A stretch of 13,792 nt of DNA from CAYQTL01 sp964420405 (GTDB lineage Bacteria > Acidobacteriota > Thermoanaerobaculia > Thermoanaerobaculales > Sulfomarinibacteraceae), in NCBI GenBank assembly GCA_964420405.1, contig CAYQTL010000095.1, forward strand, positions 1-13,792. Direction: 5' to 3'. Shown here one piece after another: positions 6,398-13,650 of the stretch; the stretch's first letter is position 1; every line of letters starts with the position of its first letter. The notes beneath the pieces were generated by a model that saw only the letters and a list, made by a program, of their open reading frames with translations, had not been told where the DNA came from and did not search any database. The position numbers were made by a program, and so were the translations under genes.

Positions 6398-7183
6398 ATG
6401 AGGAGTCTCGTGGCGACGGTCATGGTCGTCGCGCTGGCGGTCGCCGGCGTGTCGATCGCTGTCGAGAAGACCTACGTGGTGTCCACGGCGGCGATCCCGG
6501 CACCGGCAGGTGGTGTGGCATCGCCTGAGCTGCTCGTGACGGAGAGCTGGGCGTTCGAGGCCGGCGAGGGCTTCGCGCCCGGTTTCATCGGCGGCCAGGC
6601 GGGATGGACGGTGTTCGCGGCGTCGAGCGTGGAGGGGCACATCGACACGGCGAACCCCCATGCCGGCACCCAGCACCTCCGGATCTCCGGTGATCCGGCG
6701 GTCTCCTCCGGGAGCCTCACCGGGGCGTTCAGCCCGTCGGTGTTGGATCCGGTGGTCGACGCCAGCTCCGTGTCGGTATGGATCGCGATCGGCGCCACCG
6801 GCGGCGCCGACTACGACGTGATTCCCCAGGCGCCGTCCCAGACGTTCCTCACCGCCCGCGTGAAGCTCGACTTCAACGGCAACATCCAGGTGCTCGACGA
6901 CGTCGGCGCCGGGCTGGTGTTCGTCGACACCGGCGCCGACTGGACGCCCGGCAGCTACGTCCAGCTGGTGGTCAACGTCGATCCGGTCGGCGACACGATC
7001 ACCTACTTCTACGGCGGGTCGCAGATCTACTCGTCGGTGGCGGGCGTGTTCGCGGGCACGGTGATCGAGCAGGTCGTGCTCGCCAGCGACAACTGGCAGC
7101 TCACCGAGAGCGGGGACTTCGACGACCTCGTCATCGACCGCGGCTCGGTGCCGGTCGAGCTGCAGTCGTTCGCGATCGAGTAG
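6398..7183 (+). CDS. Secreted jelly-roll-like protein (short paralogue of the 11884 gene)
   Basis: A 261-residue protein with an N-terminal signal or anchor segment (MRSLVATVMVVALAVAGVSI) and one domain at about 47-250. Key stretches are TESWAFEAGEGFAPGFIGGQ, AGTQHLRISGDP, DASSVSVWIAIGATGG, DTGADWTPGSYVQLVVNVDP, TITYFYGGSQIYSS and FDDLVIDRG. The GTQHLRI, SYVQLVVNVD and FDDLVID pattern is that of concanavalin-A-like jelly rolls, but the family is not one I can name. It matches residues 47-255 of the protein at 11884 along its length, including the linker between signal and domain. It lacks the DGFESGD tag and ends in VPVELQSFAIE. ATG 6398 follows GGAGGA (6385-6390) at seven bases. It is convergent with the GPP34 gene, with a hairpin between them. 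Extracellular location is likely; ligand unknown. Confidence 0.82.
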   Translation: MRSLVATVMVVALAVAGVSIAVEKTYVVSTAAIPAPAGGVASPELLVTESWAFEAGEGFAPGFIGGQAGWTVFAASSVEGHIDTANPHAGTQHLRISGDPAVSSGSLTGAFSPSVLDPVVDASSVSVWIAIGATGGADYDVIPQAPSQTFLTARVKLDFNGNIQVLDDVGAGLVFVDTGADWTPGSYVQLVVNVDPVGDTITYFYGGSQIYSSVAGVFAGTVIEQVVLASDNWQLTESGDFDDLVIDRGSVPVELQSFAIE

Positions 7184-7206
7184 GCGCTTCCGAGGATAGG
7201 TTCTGG

Positions 7207-7237
7207 CGCAGGGCGGCGGCTGGCACCCCGCCCTGCG
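7207..7237. terminator. Candidate bidirectional terminator between convergent genes
   Basis: CGCAGGGCGG (7207-7216) pairs perfectly with CCGCCCTGCG (7228-7237) across an eleven-base loop. It begins 24 bases past the stop of the 6398 gene and lies 164 bases past the stop of the minus-strand GPP34 gene. No T tract follows on either strand. It does not belong to the TTCCA-loop repeat family. Confidence 0.5.
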
Positions 7238-7401
7238 TCCAGATGGCGAGGTCGCACGGCCGGGCCCGGCGGGCATGGCGCCCCCGGTCGGCCGAGGCGC
7301 AGGCGGTCGATCGTCTGCCGTCGCCACGTCGGCGCGGCCGTCCCGCGGCTCCGGCCCACGACGGCCGGCCGCCTGCGATTCCGGGAGACCTGACGCCCGC
7401 G

Positions 7402-8085
7402 TCAGCTCGACGTGGCGGCGACCATGACCGGGACCATCGTCGCCACGAGCGCGGCGGTCTGGGCGGCCTCGATGGCGGCCTTGGCGGCCGCGCCGGTCGC
7501 ATCGCCGTTGACGAGCGCCTCGATCCGCTCCTTGCGGCCCTTGAGCTCCCTGCGGTCGAACGGGATCCGCAGCAGCTCGGTGGCGCTGGCCAGGGAGACC
7601 GTGACCACCGTCCGGGGATCGACCTCGGCCGAGTCGCCGAAGATGGCCGCCCGGAGCCGCTCGATCAGCTCGCGCTCGGGGGCCGGGTCGACCTCCGGGT
7701 AGACGGTGCGGTTGAACAGCAGCAGGACCGTGTCCTTCTCGGCGCGCAGCACGCCGCGCTCGCACAGCCGCTCGGCGATCCGCTTCTTCAGGCCCGAGGT
7801 GCCCGCCAACCGCGAGACCCACGTCTCGAGCGAGCCCCGCCGCTTCGCGATGGCGATCGTCTCCAGGCACTCGTCGAGGACGGGGTCGCCGAGCGGCTGT
7901 CGGTCCGCCACCTCCACGAGCTGCTTCTTCTTCACGGCGACGGTGCGGACCCGGCCGCTCAGCAGCAGCTCGGCGAGGATGGCCCCCCCGAGGGCGTACT
8001 CGTACGAGGTTCCGGCGGCGACCGTCCCCTTCTCGTCCTTCAGCGCCAGCAGCAGGATCTCCTCGTGCATGTGGAGTCGGTGCAT
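7402..8085 (-). CDS. GPP34 family protein (bacterial Golgi phosphoprotein 3 homologue)
   Basis: A 227-residue mostly helical protein. EEILLLALKDEKGTV (8-22), YALGGAILAELLLSGRV (30-46), GDPVLDECLETI (66-77), GSLETWVSRLAG (84-95), LKKRIAERLCERGVL (99-113), LLLFNRTVYPEVDPAPE (121-137) and DPRTVVTVSLASATELL (156-172) follow the GPP34 family in order. The eukaryotic member GOLPH3 binds phosphatidylinositol-4-phosphate on Golgi membranes; bacterial members are common in some phyla, with no settled role. There is no signal peptide, so it is cytosolic or membrane-peripheral. The last 20 residues (TAALVATMVPVMVAATSS) are hydrophobic and could touch the membrane. ATG 8085 follows AGGGAG at six bases (GGGAG 8092-8096); an in-frame ATG at 8070 is possible. 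It is divergent from the esterase gene, 261 bp away. Confidence 0.9.
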   Translation of the reverse strand: MHRLHMHEEILLLALKDEKGTVAAGTSYEYALGGAILAELLLSGRVRTVAVKKKQLVEVADRQPLGDPVLDECLETIAIAKRRGSLETWVSRLAGTSGLKKRIAERLCERGVLRAEKDTVLLLFNRTVYPEVDPAPERELIERLRAAIFGDSAEVDPRTVVTVSLASATELLRIPFDRRELKGRKERIEALVNGDATGAAAKAAIEAAQTAALVATMVPVMVAATSS

Positions 8086-8346
8086 GGGGTGCTCCCTTCC
8101 GTCCGAGTCTGTCGCGGCTGTGGAGAGAAACGGGAGACAGCCGGCGAGGTTCGCCGGGAACGACGTCCCGGCGGTTCGCCGGCCGTCTCCCCGAGCCGGA
8201 TCGACCGCCGGTGCGGGGGGTGTCGCGACGACCGGAGGTGTCCCCGTCACAGGCAGCCGGCATTTCGTGTCCCGATCCTCCGCCCGAGGACGCGATCGTG
8301 CGTGACGTTCGGCGGAGTCACTCGACCGGACGCGAAGGAGACGATC

Positions 8347-9837
8347 ATGCGAGCCTGTACGAGCACGGTCCCCATCCCCGCCTTGATGGCACTGGCGCTC
8401 CTCGCCGCCACCCCGGCGCTCTCCCAACAGCTCGACGCGTCCATGTGCCCGATGCCCGGCAGCCAGTACCAGATCAGCCCGCCGGAGCTGATCCCGTGGA
8501 CCCCGGGCGCACCCGCAGTGCCGATGCTGCGGGTCACCGTGTCCGATCCGGCGGCGGTGTGCAACGACGGCTCTCCGGCGGTCTACTACATTCGGCCGGC
8601 CGGCGCGGCGTACCCGGGCAATCCGGTGACGACGGCCAGCGACGACTGGCTCGTCTTCCTCGACGGCGGCGGCGGGTGCCGGGACGCCGACCAGTGCCTG
8701 TGGGACCGGTGGTGTGGCCAGTCCGCCAACAACATCTACGACGTCGCCGGCAAGATGAGCTCACTCGGCACGCCGCTCGTCCTCCAGTCGCCGCGAGGGA
8801 TCTTCGACCTCGCGCCGGTCTCCCCCACCGGCACGTGGACCTTCACGAACGCGTTCGCCGCGTACAACCACGTCTACGTCCACTACTGCAGCTCGGACAA
8901 CTGGATCGGATCCGGCAGCCACGCCGGCATCGTGCCGACGACCGGGACACCGACCCCGTTCGACATCGAGTTCCAGGGCGAGGCGATCGTCAACGCCGTG
9001 CTCGCCGAGCTGATGAGCGGCACCGCCGTCCAGGATCCCGGCACCGAGCAGGCGTACGTCGCCACGCTGCCTCTGCTCGCCGACGCCGACCGGGTCGTCA
9101 TCGCCGGCGAGTCGGCGGGAGGGGTCGGCGTCCGCCACCACCTCGACCGGCTCGCGCGCCGGCTCCAGATCGCGAGTCCGGAGGTCGAGGTGCTCGGCGT
9201 GGTGGACGCCGCGGCCCAGCTGCGCGCGTGGAAACCGTACGCCGACTGGGGCAACGGCATCGGCCCGGCCACCTACGCCGACTACCTGCTCACCGAGGTG
9301 GCGCCGGCGATCGAGACCTTCTGGCAGGCCGACCCGAGCGCCCTCGACCACAGCTGCCTGCGGCCGATCCACGCGCCCGCCCACGCCGCTGCCGACGGCG
9401 TCCACCCCCAGATCTGCTACGACACGACCTACACGCTGTTCAACCACGTCACGACGCCGACGTTCATCCGGACCGACCTCGACGACCCCAAGGCGTACAC
9501 GCAGCCGGCTCAGTACGGCCTGGTGGCGTCGGTCGACGAGCTATGGGCGCGACTCGCGACGCAGGTCGCCGACTACGCGGCCGAGGTCGACCGCGTCGAG
9601 CCGATGGTCCGCGCGCCGGGCGCCTTCGGCCCGTTCTGCGGATCGCACGTGGCGATCCGCTTCAACGGCGGGTTCTTCGCGACCACGGTGGTGCCCCATC
9701 CGCTGTTCCCCTACACCGCCCTGTCGTTTCACGATCTGGTGGAGGGCTGGGTGAACGCGACGCCCGGCGCGGTCGTGTCCCAGGTCCAGCAGGACTTCAT
9801 CGTCGGGCCCACCTACCCGACCTCGATCTGCTACTGA
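8347..9837 (+). CDS. Secreted pectinacetylesterase/Notum-like serine esterase
   Basis: A 496-residue exported alpha/beta hydrolase of the pectinacetylesterase family, which removes acetyl or acyl groups from polysaccharides (plants) or palmitoleate from Wnt (animal Notum). A signal peptide spans 1-26 (PALMALALLAATPALS). Family landmarks in order are WLVFLDGGGGC (101-111, oxyanion region), HYCSSDNWIG (179-188), FQGEAIVNAVL (209-219), the nucleophile elbow GESAGG (254-259, Ser256), an acidic candidate TDLDDP (376-381), and CGSHVAI (431-437, His434). The cysteines fit a disulfide-bonded secreted enzyme. The start at 8347 has AAGGAG (8335-8340) six bases upstream. The true substrate cannot be read from sequence; an acetylated extracellular polysaccharide is the simplest idea. 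The gene appears monocistronic, with a small hairpin just after the stop. It lacks the DGFESGD tag. Confidence 0.88.
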   Translation: MRACTSTVPIPALMALALLAATPALSQQLDASMCPMPGSQYQISPPELIPWTPGAPAVPMLRVTVSDPAAVCNDGSPAVYYIRPAGAAYPGNPVTTASDDWLVFLDGGGGCRDADQCLWDRWCGQSANNIYDVAGKMSSLGTPLVLQSPRGIFDLAPVSPTGTWTFTNAFAAYNHVYVHYCSSDNWIGSGSHAGIVPTTGTPTPFDIEFQGEAIVNAVLAELMSGTAVQDPGTEQAYVATLPLLADADRVVIAGESAGGVGVRHHLDRLARRLQIASPEVEVLGVVDAAAQLRAWKPYADWGNGIGPATYADYLLTEVAPAIETFWQADPSALDHSCLRPIHAPAHAAADGVHPQICYDTTYTLFNHVTTPTFIRTDLDDPKAYTQPAQYGLVASVDELWARLATQVADYAAEVDRVEPMVRAPGAFGPFCGSHVAIRFNGGFFATTVVPHPLFPYTALSFHDLVEGWVNATPGAVVSQVQQDFIVGPTYPTSICY

Positions 9838-9844
9838 GATCCCC

Positions 9845-9859
9845 GACCGGGCGCCGGTC
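9845..9859 (+). terminator. Short hairpin after the esterase gene
   Basis: GACCGG (9845-9850) pairs with CCGGTC (9854-9859) across a three-base loop, starting eight bases after the esterase stop codon. It is compact and GC-rich with no T run. Position supports a terminator role; strength is uncertain. Confidence 0.35.
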
Positions 9860-10092
9860 CGCCGGAACCGTCGGCTACGGCCGGACGCCCGGCACGGCCC
9901 GGCGTCGCCCATCGATCTCGTCATCAGGCCCGTCCCTGCGGATCACCGCCGCCGCAGACAGCCGAGCCAGGGACCGTGCTGCCCCACCCGGCGCAGCCGC
10001 AGCCGGAGAGCCAACCCGAGGGACGGACAGGCGGGTCGGCAGGCGGATCTGTCCGGGTGACGCGACCCCGGGCTGCCGCGGTACCATGCGCC

Positions 10093-11373
10093 ATGGCCTC
10101 AGCGCGGGCGACCGTGCTTCGCTGGACGGGAGTGGTGGCGTTGGCGGTCGTGGCCGGTCTCGCGGCCGGGCTGCTGTGGCCTCAGCGGTACGAGCTGACG
10201 TTCACCGCCGGCCATCCCCTGGGCCGGCGGCACCAGGTGGCGATGGCGCTCGCCGAGTCCGCGGCCCAGGAGGGCGTCACCCTCCGGCTGGTGCCGTCGA
10301 GCGGGTCGATGGACGCGATCGCCATGGTGGCGGACGGCACCATCGACGGCGCGCTGATCCAGGGAGGTCTGGCGGCCCCTCCGGTGGTGCGCCAGGTGTC
10401 GGCGATGTACCCCGAGCCGCTGCACCTGCTCGTGCGGCAGGAGATCGCGGCCGGCGGGCTCGCGGCCCTCGCCGGCCGCCGCGTCAACCTCGGCCCGGAG
10501 GGCAGCGGAACCCGCGAGCTCGCCACGATGGTGCTCGAGCTGGCGCGCCTCCACGATGTCGAGCCCACCGGCCTCGACTACGCCGCACTCGAGACCCTGC
10601 CGGCGGAGAGTCTGCCGGACGGGGTCTTCATGGTCCAGTCGATGCCGTCGGACGTGGCGGCGTTCCTGGTCTCCGAACGGGGCTACCGACTGCTGGGCAT
10701 GCCGTTCGCGGCCAGCCTCGCCTACCGCGACGTCCGGCTCCACGAAGCCACCATCCCGGCGATGATGTACTCGCTGGACCCACCGGTCCCGCCCGTGCCC
10801 CTTCCGGCGATCGGCACCGCGTTGCTGGTCGTCGCCCGCGAGGACATCCCGGCCGCGGCGGTCGACCGCCTGCTGCGGGCGATCTGGGAGCGGGACCTCG
10901 GCCGCGCCGCCAACCTCCCCGACCTCGGCAGCCGGCCGCTCGTCGGCCCCCCCGAGCTGCCGCTGCACGACGGTGCCGAGAGGTTCGCACGGCGACGGAA
11001 TCCGATGCTGCGCGCCGAGCTCGTCGAGAGCGTCGAGAACGCGCGGTCGTTCCTGGTGTCGACGGCGGTGGCGCTGGTGCTGCTGTGGCGGTGGGCGGTC
11101 CGTCGTCGGTCGGAGCGGTTCGACCGCTTCATGGACGAGGTCACCGCCATCGAGCGCCGCGCGATGGAGCTCGAGCTGTCTGACGGCCGTGCCCTCGACG
11201 AGCTGGTCGGCCTGCGCAACCGCCTCAGCGCCCTCAAGGCCGACGCCCTCGAGCGGTTCACCTTCGGCAAGCTGCGCGGCGAGGAGCTCATGACCGGCTT
11301 CCTCAGCCACGTCGCCGACGTCCGCAGCTACCTCAACGCCCTCATCCAGCACGAGCGCGACCGCACCGCCTGA
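10093..11373 (+). CDS. TAXI-type (TRAP-associated) solute-binding protein with C-terminal membrane helix and cytoplasmic helical tail
   Basis: A 426-residue protein. An uncleaved-looking N-terminal helix (11-28) precedes a periplasmic-binding-protein fold of the TAXI/NMT1-like type at about 33-270. Landmarks are TAGHPLGRRHQVAMALAE, SSGSMDAIAMVADGTIDGAL (69-88), GRRVNLGPEGSGTRELA (128-144) and TALLVVAREDIP (242-253). TAXI proteins normally deliver solutes such as dicarboxylates to a TRAP permease. Unusually, a second hydrophobic helix at about 319-336 is followed by basic RRR and ~85 charged helical residues with coiled-coil character. That topology places the binding domain outside and the tail in the cytoplasm. 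No TRAP permease gene is nearby, so an orphan sensor or scaffold role is possible (inference). ATG 10093 has no strong Shine-Dalgarno, so a GTG about 35 bases upstream remains an alternative. A hairpin follows the stop. Confidence 0.82.
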   Translation: MASARATVLRWTGVVALAVVAGLAAGLLWPQRYELTFTAGHPLGRRHQVAMALAESAAQEGVTLRLVPSSGSMDAIAMVADGTIDGALIQGGLAAPPVVRQVSAMYPEPLHLLVRQEIAAGGLAALAGRRVNLGPEGSGTRELATMVLELARLHDVEPTGLDYAALETLPAESLPDGVFMVQSMPSDVAAFLVSERGYRLLGMPFAASLAYRDVRLHEATIPAMMYSLDPPVPPVPLPAIGTALLVVAREDIPAAAVDRLLRAIWERDLGRAANLPDLGSRPLVGPPELPLHDGAERFARRRNPMLRAELVESVENARSFLVSTAVALVLLWRWAVRRRSERFDRFMDEVTAIERRAMELELSDGRALDELVGLRNRLSALKADALERFTFGKLRGEELMTGFLSHVADVRSYLNALIQHERDRTA

Positions 11374-11379
11374 CCGAAG

Positions 11380-11407
11380 TCATCGCGGCGGCGGCCGCTC
11401 GCGATGA
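11380..11407. terminator. Hairpin after the TAXI-type gene
   Basis: TCATCGCG (11380-11387) pairs perfectly with CGCGATGA (11400-11407) across a twelve-base loop, starting seven bases past the stop codon. It is distinct from the repeat family. Position and stem length support a terminator; there is no T run. Confidence 0.5.
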
Positions 11408-11450
11408 AGCCCGCGGCCCCGCCCGACGGGAGCAGGCGCGTGCACGCCGG

Positions 11451-11712
11451 ACCCTAGCCCCAGCTTCCAACTGGCAGACTTCGCAGGCCGAGACGCTGGC
11501 CCCGAACGGACGCTTGCCGGCTGGAAGCCGGCGCTACGAGCAGACTTCGCACGCCGTCACGCTGGGCTCGAGCAGGACGCTTGCCGGCTNNNNNNNNNNN
11601 NNNNNNNNNNNNNNNNNNNNNNNNNNNNNNNNNNNNNNNNNNNNNNNNNNNNNNNNNNNNNNNNNNNNNNNNNNNNNNNNNNNNNNNNNACGGGAAGCCG
11701 GCGCTCCGACTC
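11451..11712. repeat. Composite hairpin repeat tract interrupted by an assembly gap
   Basis: A composite unit spans 11453-11538. Its left arm CCTAGCCCCAGC-TTCCA-ACTGGC is slightly decayed, the linker is GACTTCGCAGGCCGAGACGC, and its right arm is GCCGGC-TGGAA-GCCGGC plus GCTACG. A second linker (GACTTCGCACGCCGTCACGC) and the start of another right arm run into the N gap at 11590. Sequence resumes with ACGGGAAGCCGGCGCTCCG, again the family. The gap therefore sits wholly inside repeats. The stretch 11713-11822 holds nothing recognisable. Confidence 0.85.
11590..11689. other. Scaffold gap of 100 N
   Basis: Exactly 100 ambiguous bases are flanked on both sides by the hairpin repeat family. A round 100-N run is a common placeholder for a gap of unknown length, so the real tract may be much longer and may hold additional sequence. 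Confidence 0.95.
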
Positions 11713-11822
11713 GGGCCCGACCGGCGTTCCACGTCCCGGACGCCCGGGCATCCGGCCCTGAAGCACGAAGCGCCCGGTTTCGCCCACCGACCATCTCAGG
11801 AAGGAGCCATCACGCGGGGTGT

Positions 11823-11847
11823 GGATCGCGGATCGAGGACCTATACT
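11823..11847 (+). promoter_or_regulatory. Promoter-like box of the LamG/DGFESG protein
   Basis: GGATCGCGGATCGAGG (11823-11838) precedes TATACT (11842-11847), a good -10 hexamer, 37 bases before the ribosome site region ends at the ATG 11884. The box recurs at 297 (14 of 16 bases) and, less well, at 6338. No TTGACA-like element is present at the expected distance. Confidence 0.4.
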
Positions 11848-11883
11848 CTCCTCAGATCGACTCCAGCCCAGGAGGACCGGACG

Positions 11884-13341
11884 ATGCGTCGGATCTGTGT
11901 CGCGTCAGTCGTGGTCGCGGTGATGGCCGGCGCCGGTGCGCTGGTCGCCGTCGGGACGTCGAGCGTGGATTCCGCCAGCGCGGCGCCGGGTCCGGCGGGC
12001 GTCGAAGTCGATGTCGAGCGCACCTGGACCGAGGCCTGGGGGTTCGAACCCGGTGAGCGCTTCTCGCCCGGCTACATCCACGGTCAGGAGGCCTGGGGCT
12101 CGCTGGGAGGATCGGCCTCCGAGGCGTTCGTCGAGATCGCGAACCCGCGCACCGGGACGCAGCACCTGCGCATCACGGACGACCCGGACCGCGGTCTTGC
12201 GGTCGCCATGGGGACTGTGAGCCCGTACGCGCACGACTCCCACGCCGACTCCAGCTCGGTGTCGGTCTGGGTCTCGATCGCGACCTTGGGAGGAGGCGAC
12301 TTCGACGTGTCGGCTCTCGCTCCCTCGCAGGGCTTCGCCGCTCCCTCGCAGGGCCTCTCCACCGCGACGGTGATCTTCAGGTCCATCGGCGACATCGCGG
12401 TGTTGGACGTCACGGGGTTCGGAGTCGACGTTGTCGACACGGGGTCCGACTGGACACAAGGCAGCTACGTCCAACTGGTGATCGACGTCGACCCCGTCGC
12501 CGACACGATCACCTACTGGTACGGCGGCACCCAGATCTACACCTCGGCCGGGGGGCTGTTCGGCGGCACCGTCATCGAGCAGGTCGCGTTCTCCAAGGAC
12601 TTCGGAGGAGGGCACGCCGACTTCGACGACCTCGTCATCGACCGCGGGCTGTCGCCGCTCATCGTGGACCTCCACCGTTGGAGCTTCACGACCGACGGGG
12701 CCGACTCGGCGGGCGGCGCCGACGCGGTGCTGCACAACGGCGCCGGGGTCGTCGGCGGCGCGCTCGTGCTCGACGGCGCCGACGACTACGCCGTGCTGCC
12801 CATCGCCGCCACACTTGCCTCGCTGACGGATGTGAGCGTGGAGATGTGGACCACCTGGACAGGCGGGAGGTCCTGGGAGCGGTTCTTCGACTTCGGCAAC
12901 GACACCAACGTGTACTGGTTCATGACGCCGCGATCGAGCCACACCGACCTTCCGCGGGTGGCGATCACGACCGGCAGCTACAACACCGAGCAGCGCACCG
13001 ACGCGCCCGACCCGTTTCCTTTGGGCACCCCGACCCACGTTGTGTTCACCCTCGCGGGCAACGACGTCGCGTACCAGTCGCGGTTGTACGTGAACGGGAC
13101 CCGGGTGGCCACCCACAGCGAGACGTCGCCCCTCGACCCGGCCGAGCTCGGCACCCTGGCCAACCTCTGGCTCGGGCGTTCGCAGTACCCGCCGGACCCG
13201 TACTTCATGGGCTCGATCGACGAGTTCGCGATCTGTAGCGGCGTGCTCGGAGACCTGGATGTGCTGGAGCGCTACCGCGGGGTCTTCTTCGACGGGTTCG
13301 AGTCGGGCGGCACGACCCACTGGTCCGCGACGATGCCCTGA
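11884..13341 (+). CDS. Secreted two-domain protein: jelly-roll-like domain plus LamG domain with DGFESG C-terminal tag
   Basis: A 485-residue exported protein. A signal peptide (MRRICVASVVVAVMAGAGAL) leads into a low-complexity Ala/Ser linker. Residues 47-255 are the paralogue of the 6398 protein (TEAWGFEPGERFSPGYIHGQ, GTQHLRITDDP, TGSDWTQGSYVQLVIDVDP, TITYWYGGTQIYTS, FDDLVIDRG). Residues 262-465 form a LamG/concanavalin-A-like domain: LHRWSFTTDGADSAGG, LVLDGADDYAVLPI, VSVEMWTTW, LYVNGTRVATHSE, LWLGRS and FMGSIDEFAIC. The C-terminus FFDGFESGGTTHWSATMP (468-485) carries the tag, with Gly in place of the usual Asp. Such domains bind sugars or proteins at the cell surface; this one's ligand is unknown. 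ATG 11884 follows AGGAGGA (11870-11876) at seven bases. A 7-residue tandem duplication occurs at 147-160, absent from the paralogue. Confidence 0.87.
   Translation: MRRICVASVVVAVMAGAGALVAVGTSSVDSASAAPGPAGVEVDVERTWTEAWGFEPGERFSPGYIHGQEAWGSLGGSASEAFVEIANPRTGTQHLRITDDPDRGLAVAMGTVSPYAHDSHADSSSVSVWVSIATLGGGDFDVSALAPSQGFAAPSQGLSTATVIFRSIGDIAVLDVTGFGVDVVDTGSDWTQGSYVQLVIDVDPVADTITYWYGGTQIYTSAGGLFGGTVIEQVAFSKDFGGGHADFDDLVIDRGLSPLIVDLHRWSFTTDGADSAGGADAVLHNGAGVVGGALVLDGADDYAVLPIAATLASLTDVSVEMWTTWTGGRSWERFFDFGNDTNVYWFMTPRSSHTDLPRVAITTGSYNTEQRTDAPDPFPLGTPTHVVFTLAGNDVAYQSRLYVNGTRVATHSETSPLDPAELGTLANLWLGRSQYPPDPYFMGSIDEFAICSGVLGDLDVLERYRGVFFDGFESGGTTHWSATMP
12319..12360 (+). repeat. 21-bp in-frame tandem duplication inside the LamG gene
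   Basis: Two 21-bp units (12319-12339 and 12340-12360) encode APSQGFA and APSQGLS; 19 of 21 bases agree. The paralogue at 6398 has a single APSQTFL at the same point, so the duplication arose after the copies diverged. Confidence 0.8.
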
Positions 13342-13419
13342 TCCTCGACGGCCGGGCACACGACGACACGGCGATTCCAGGGGCGGAGCACCCGGAGCAC
13401 CACCCACGCAGCGCCATCC

Positions 13420-13650
13420 TCGGAGGGCCGCCTCCGTAGCGCCAGCTCCGTAGCGCCGCCGCCGGAGCGCCCCCCCCGTAGCGCCACGTCCGTAGCGCCA
13501 GCTTCCAGCTGGCAAGCTTCGCAGGCCGAGACCCTGGGCCCGAACAGGTGCGTGCCGGCTGGATCGTAGCGCCAGCTTCCAGCTGGCAGGCTTCGCAGGC
13601 CGAGACGCTGAGCCCGAACAGGTGCTTGCCGGCTGGAAGCCGGCGCTACG
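13420..13650. repeat. Composite hairpin repeat tract, two nested units
   Basis: After a run of bare CCGTAGCGCC ends (13435-13500) come two composite units. The first (13491-13563) has a left arm with stem GCCAGC-TTCCA-GCTGGC and linker AGCTTCGCAGGCCGAGACCC, but its right arm breaks off after GCCGGCTGGA. The second (13565-13650) starts directly at that break and is complete, with the same GCCAGC/GCTGGC stem and a full GCCGGC-TGGAA-GCCGGC right arm. The stretch 13342-13419 downstream of the last gene holds no recognisable feature. Confidence 0.88.

Noticed and set aside
8211..11183. A 990-codon open frame on the plus strand overlapping the esterase and TAXI-type genes
   Set aside because: It is rich in Arg/Pro/Gly/Ala with no recognisable motif and crosses two well-supported genes and their intergenic region. 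It is a by-product of high GC.
11514..11732. Short open frames spanning the N block
   Set aside because: Their length comes from undefined bases, and the flanks are hairpin repeats.
13342..13419. Terminator after the LamG gene
   Set aside because: I could not find a convincing stem-loop in the first 80 bases after the stop; the downstream repeats may serve instead.
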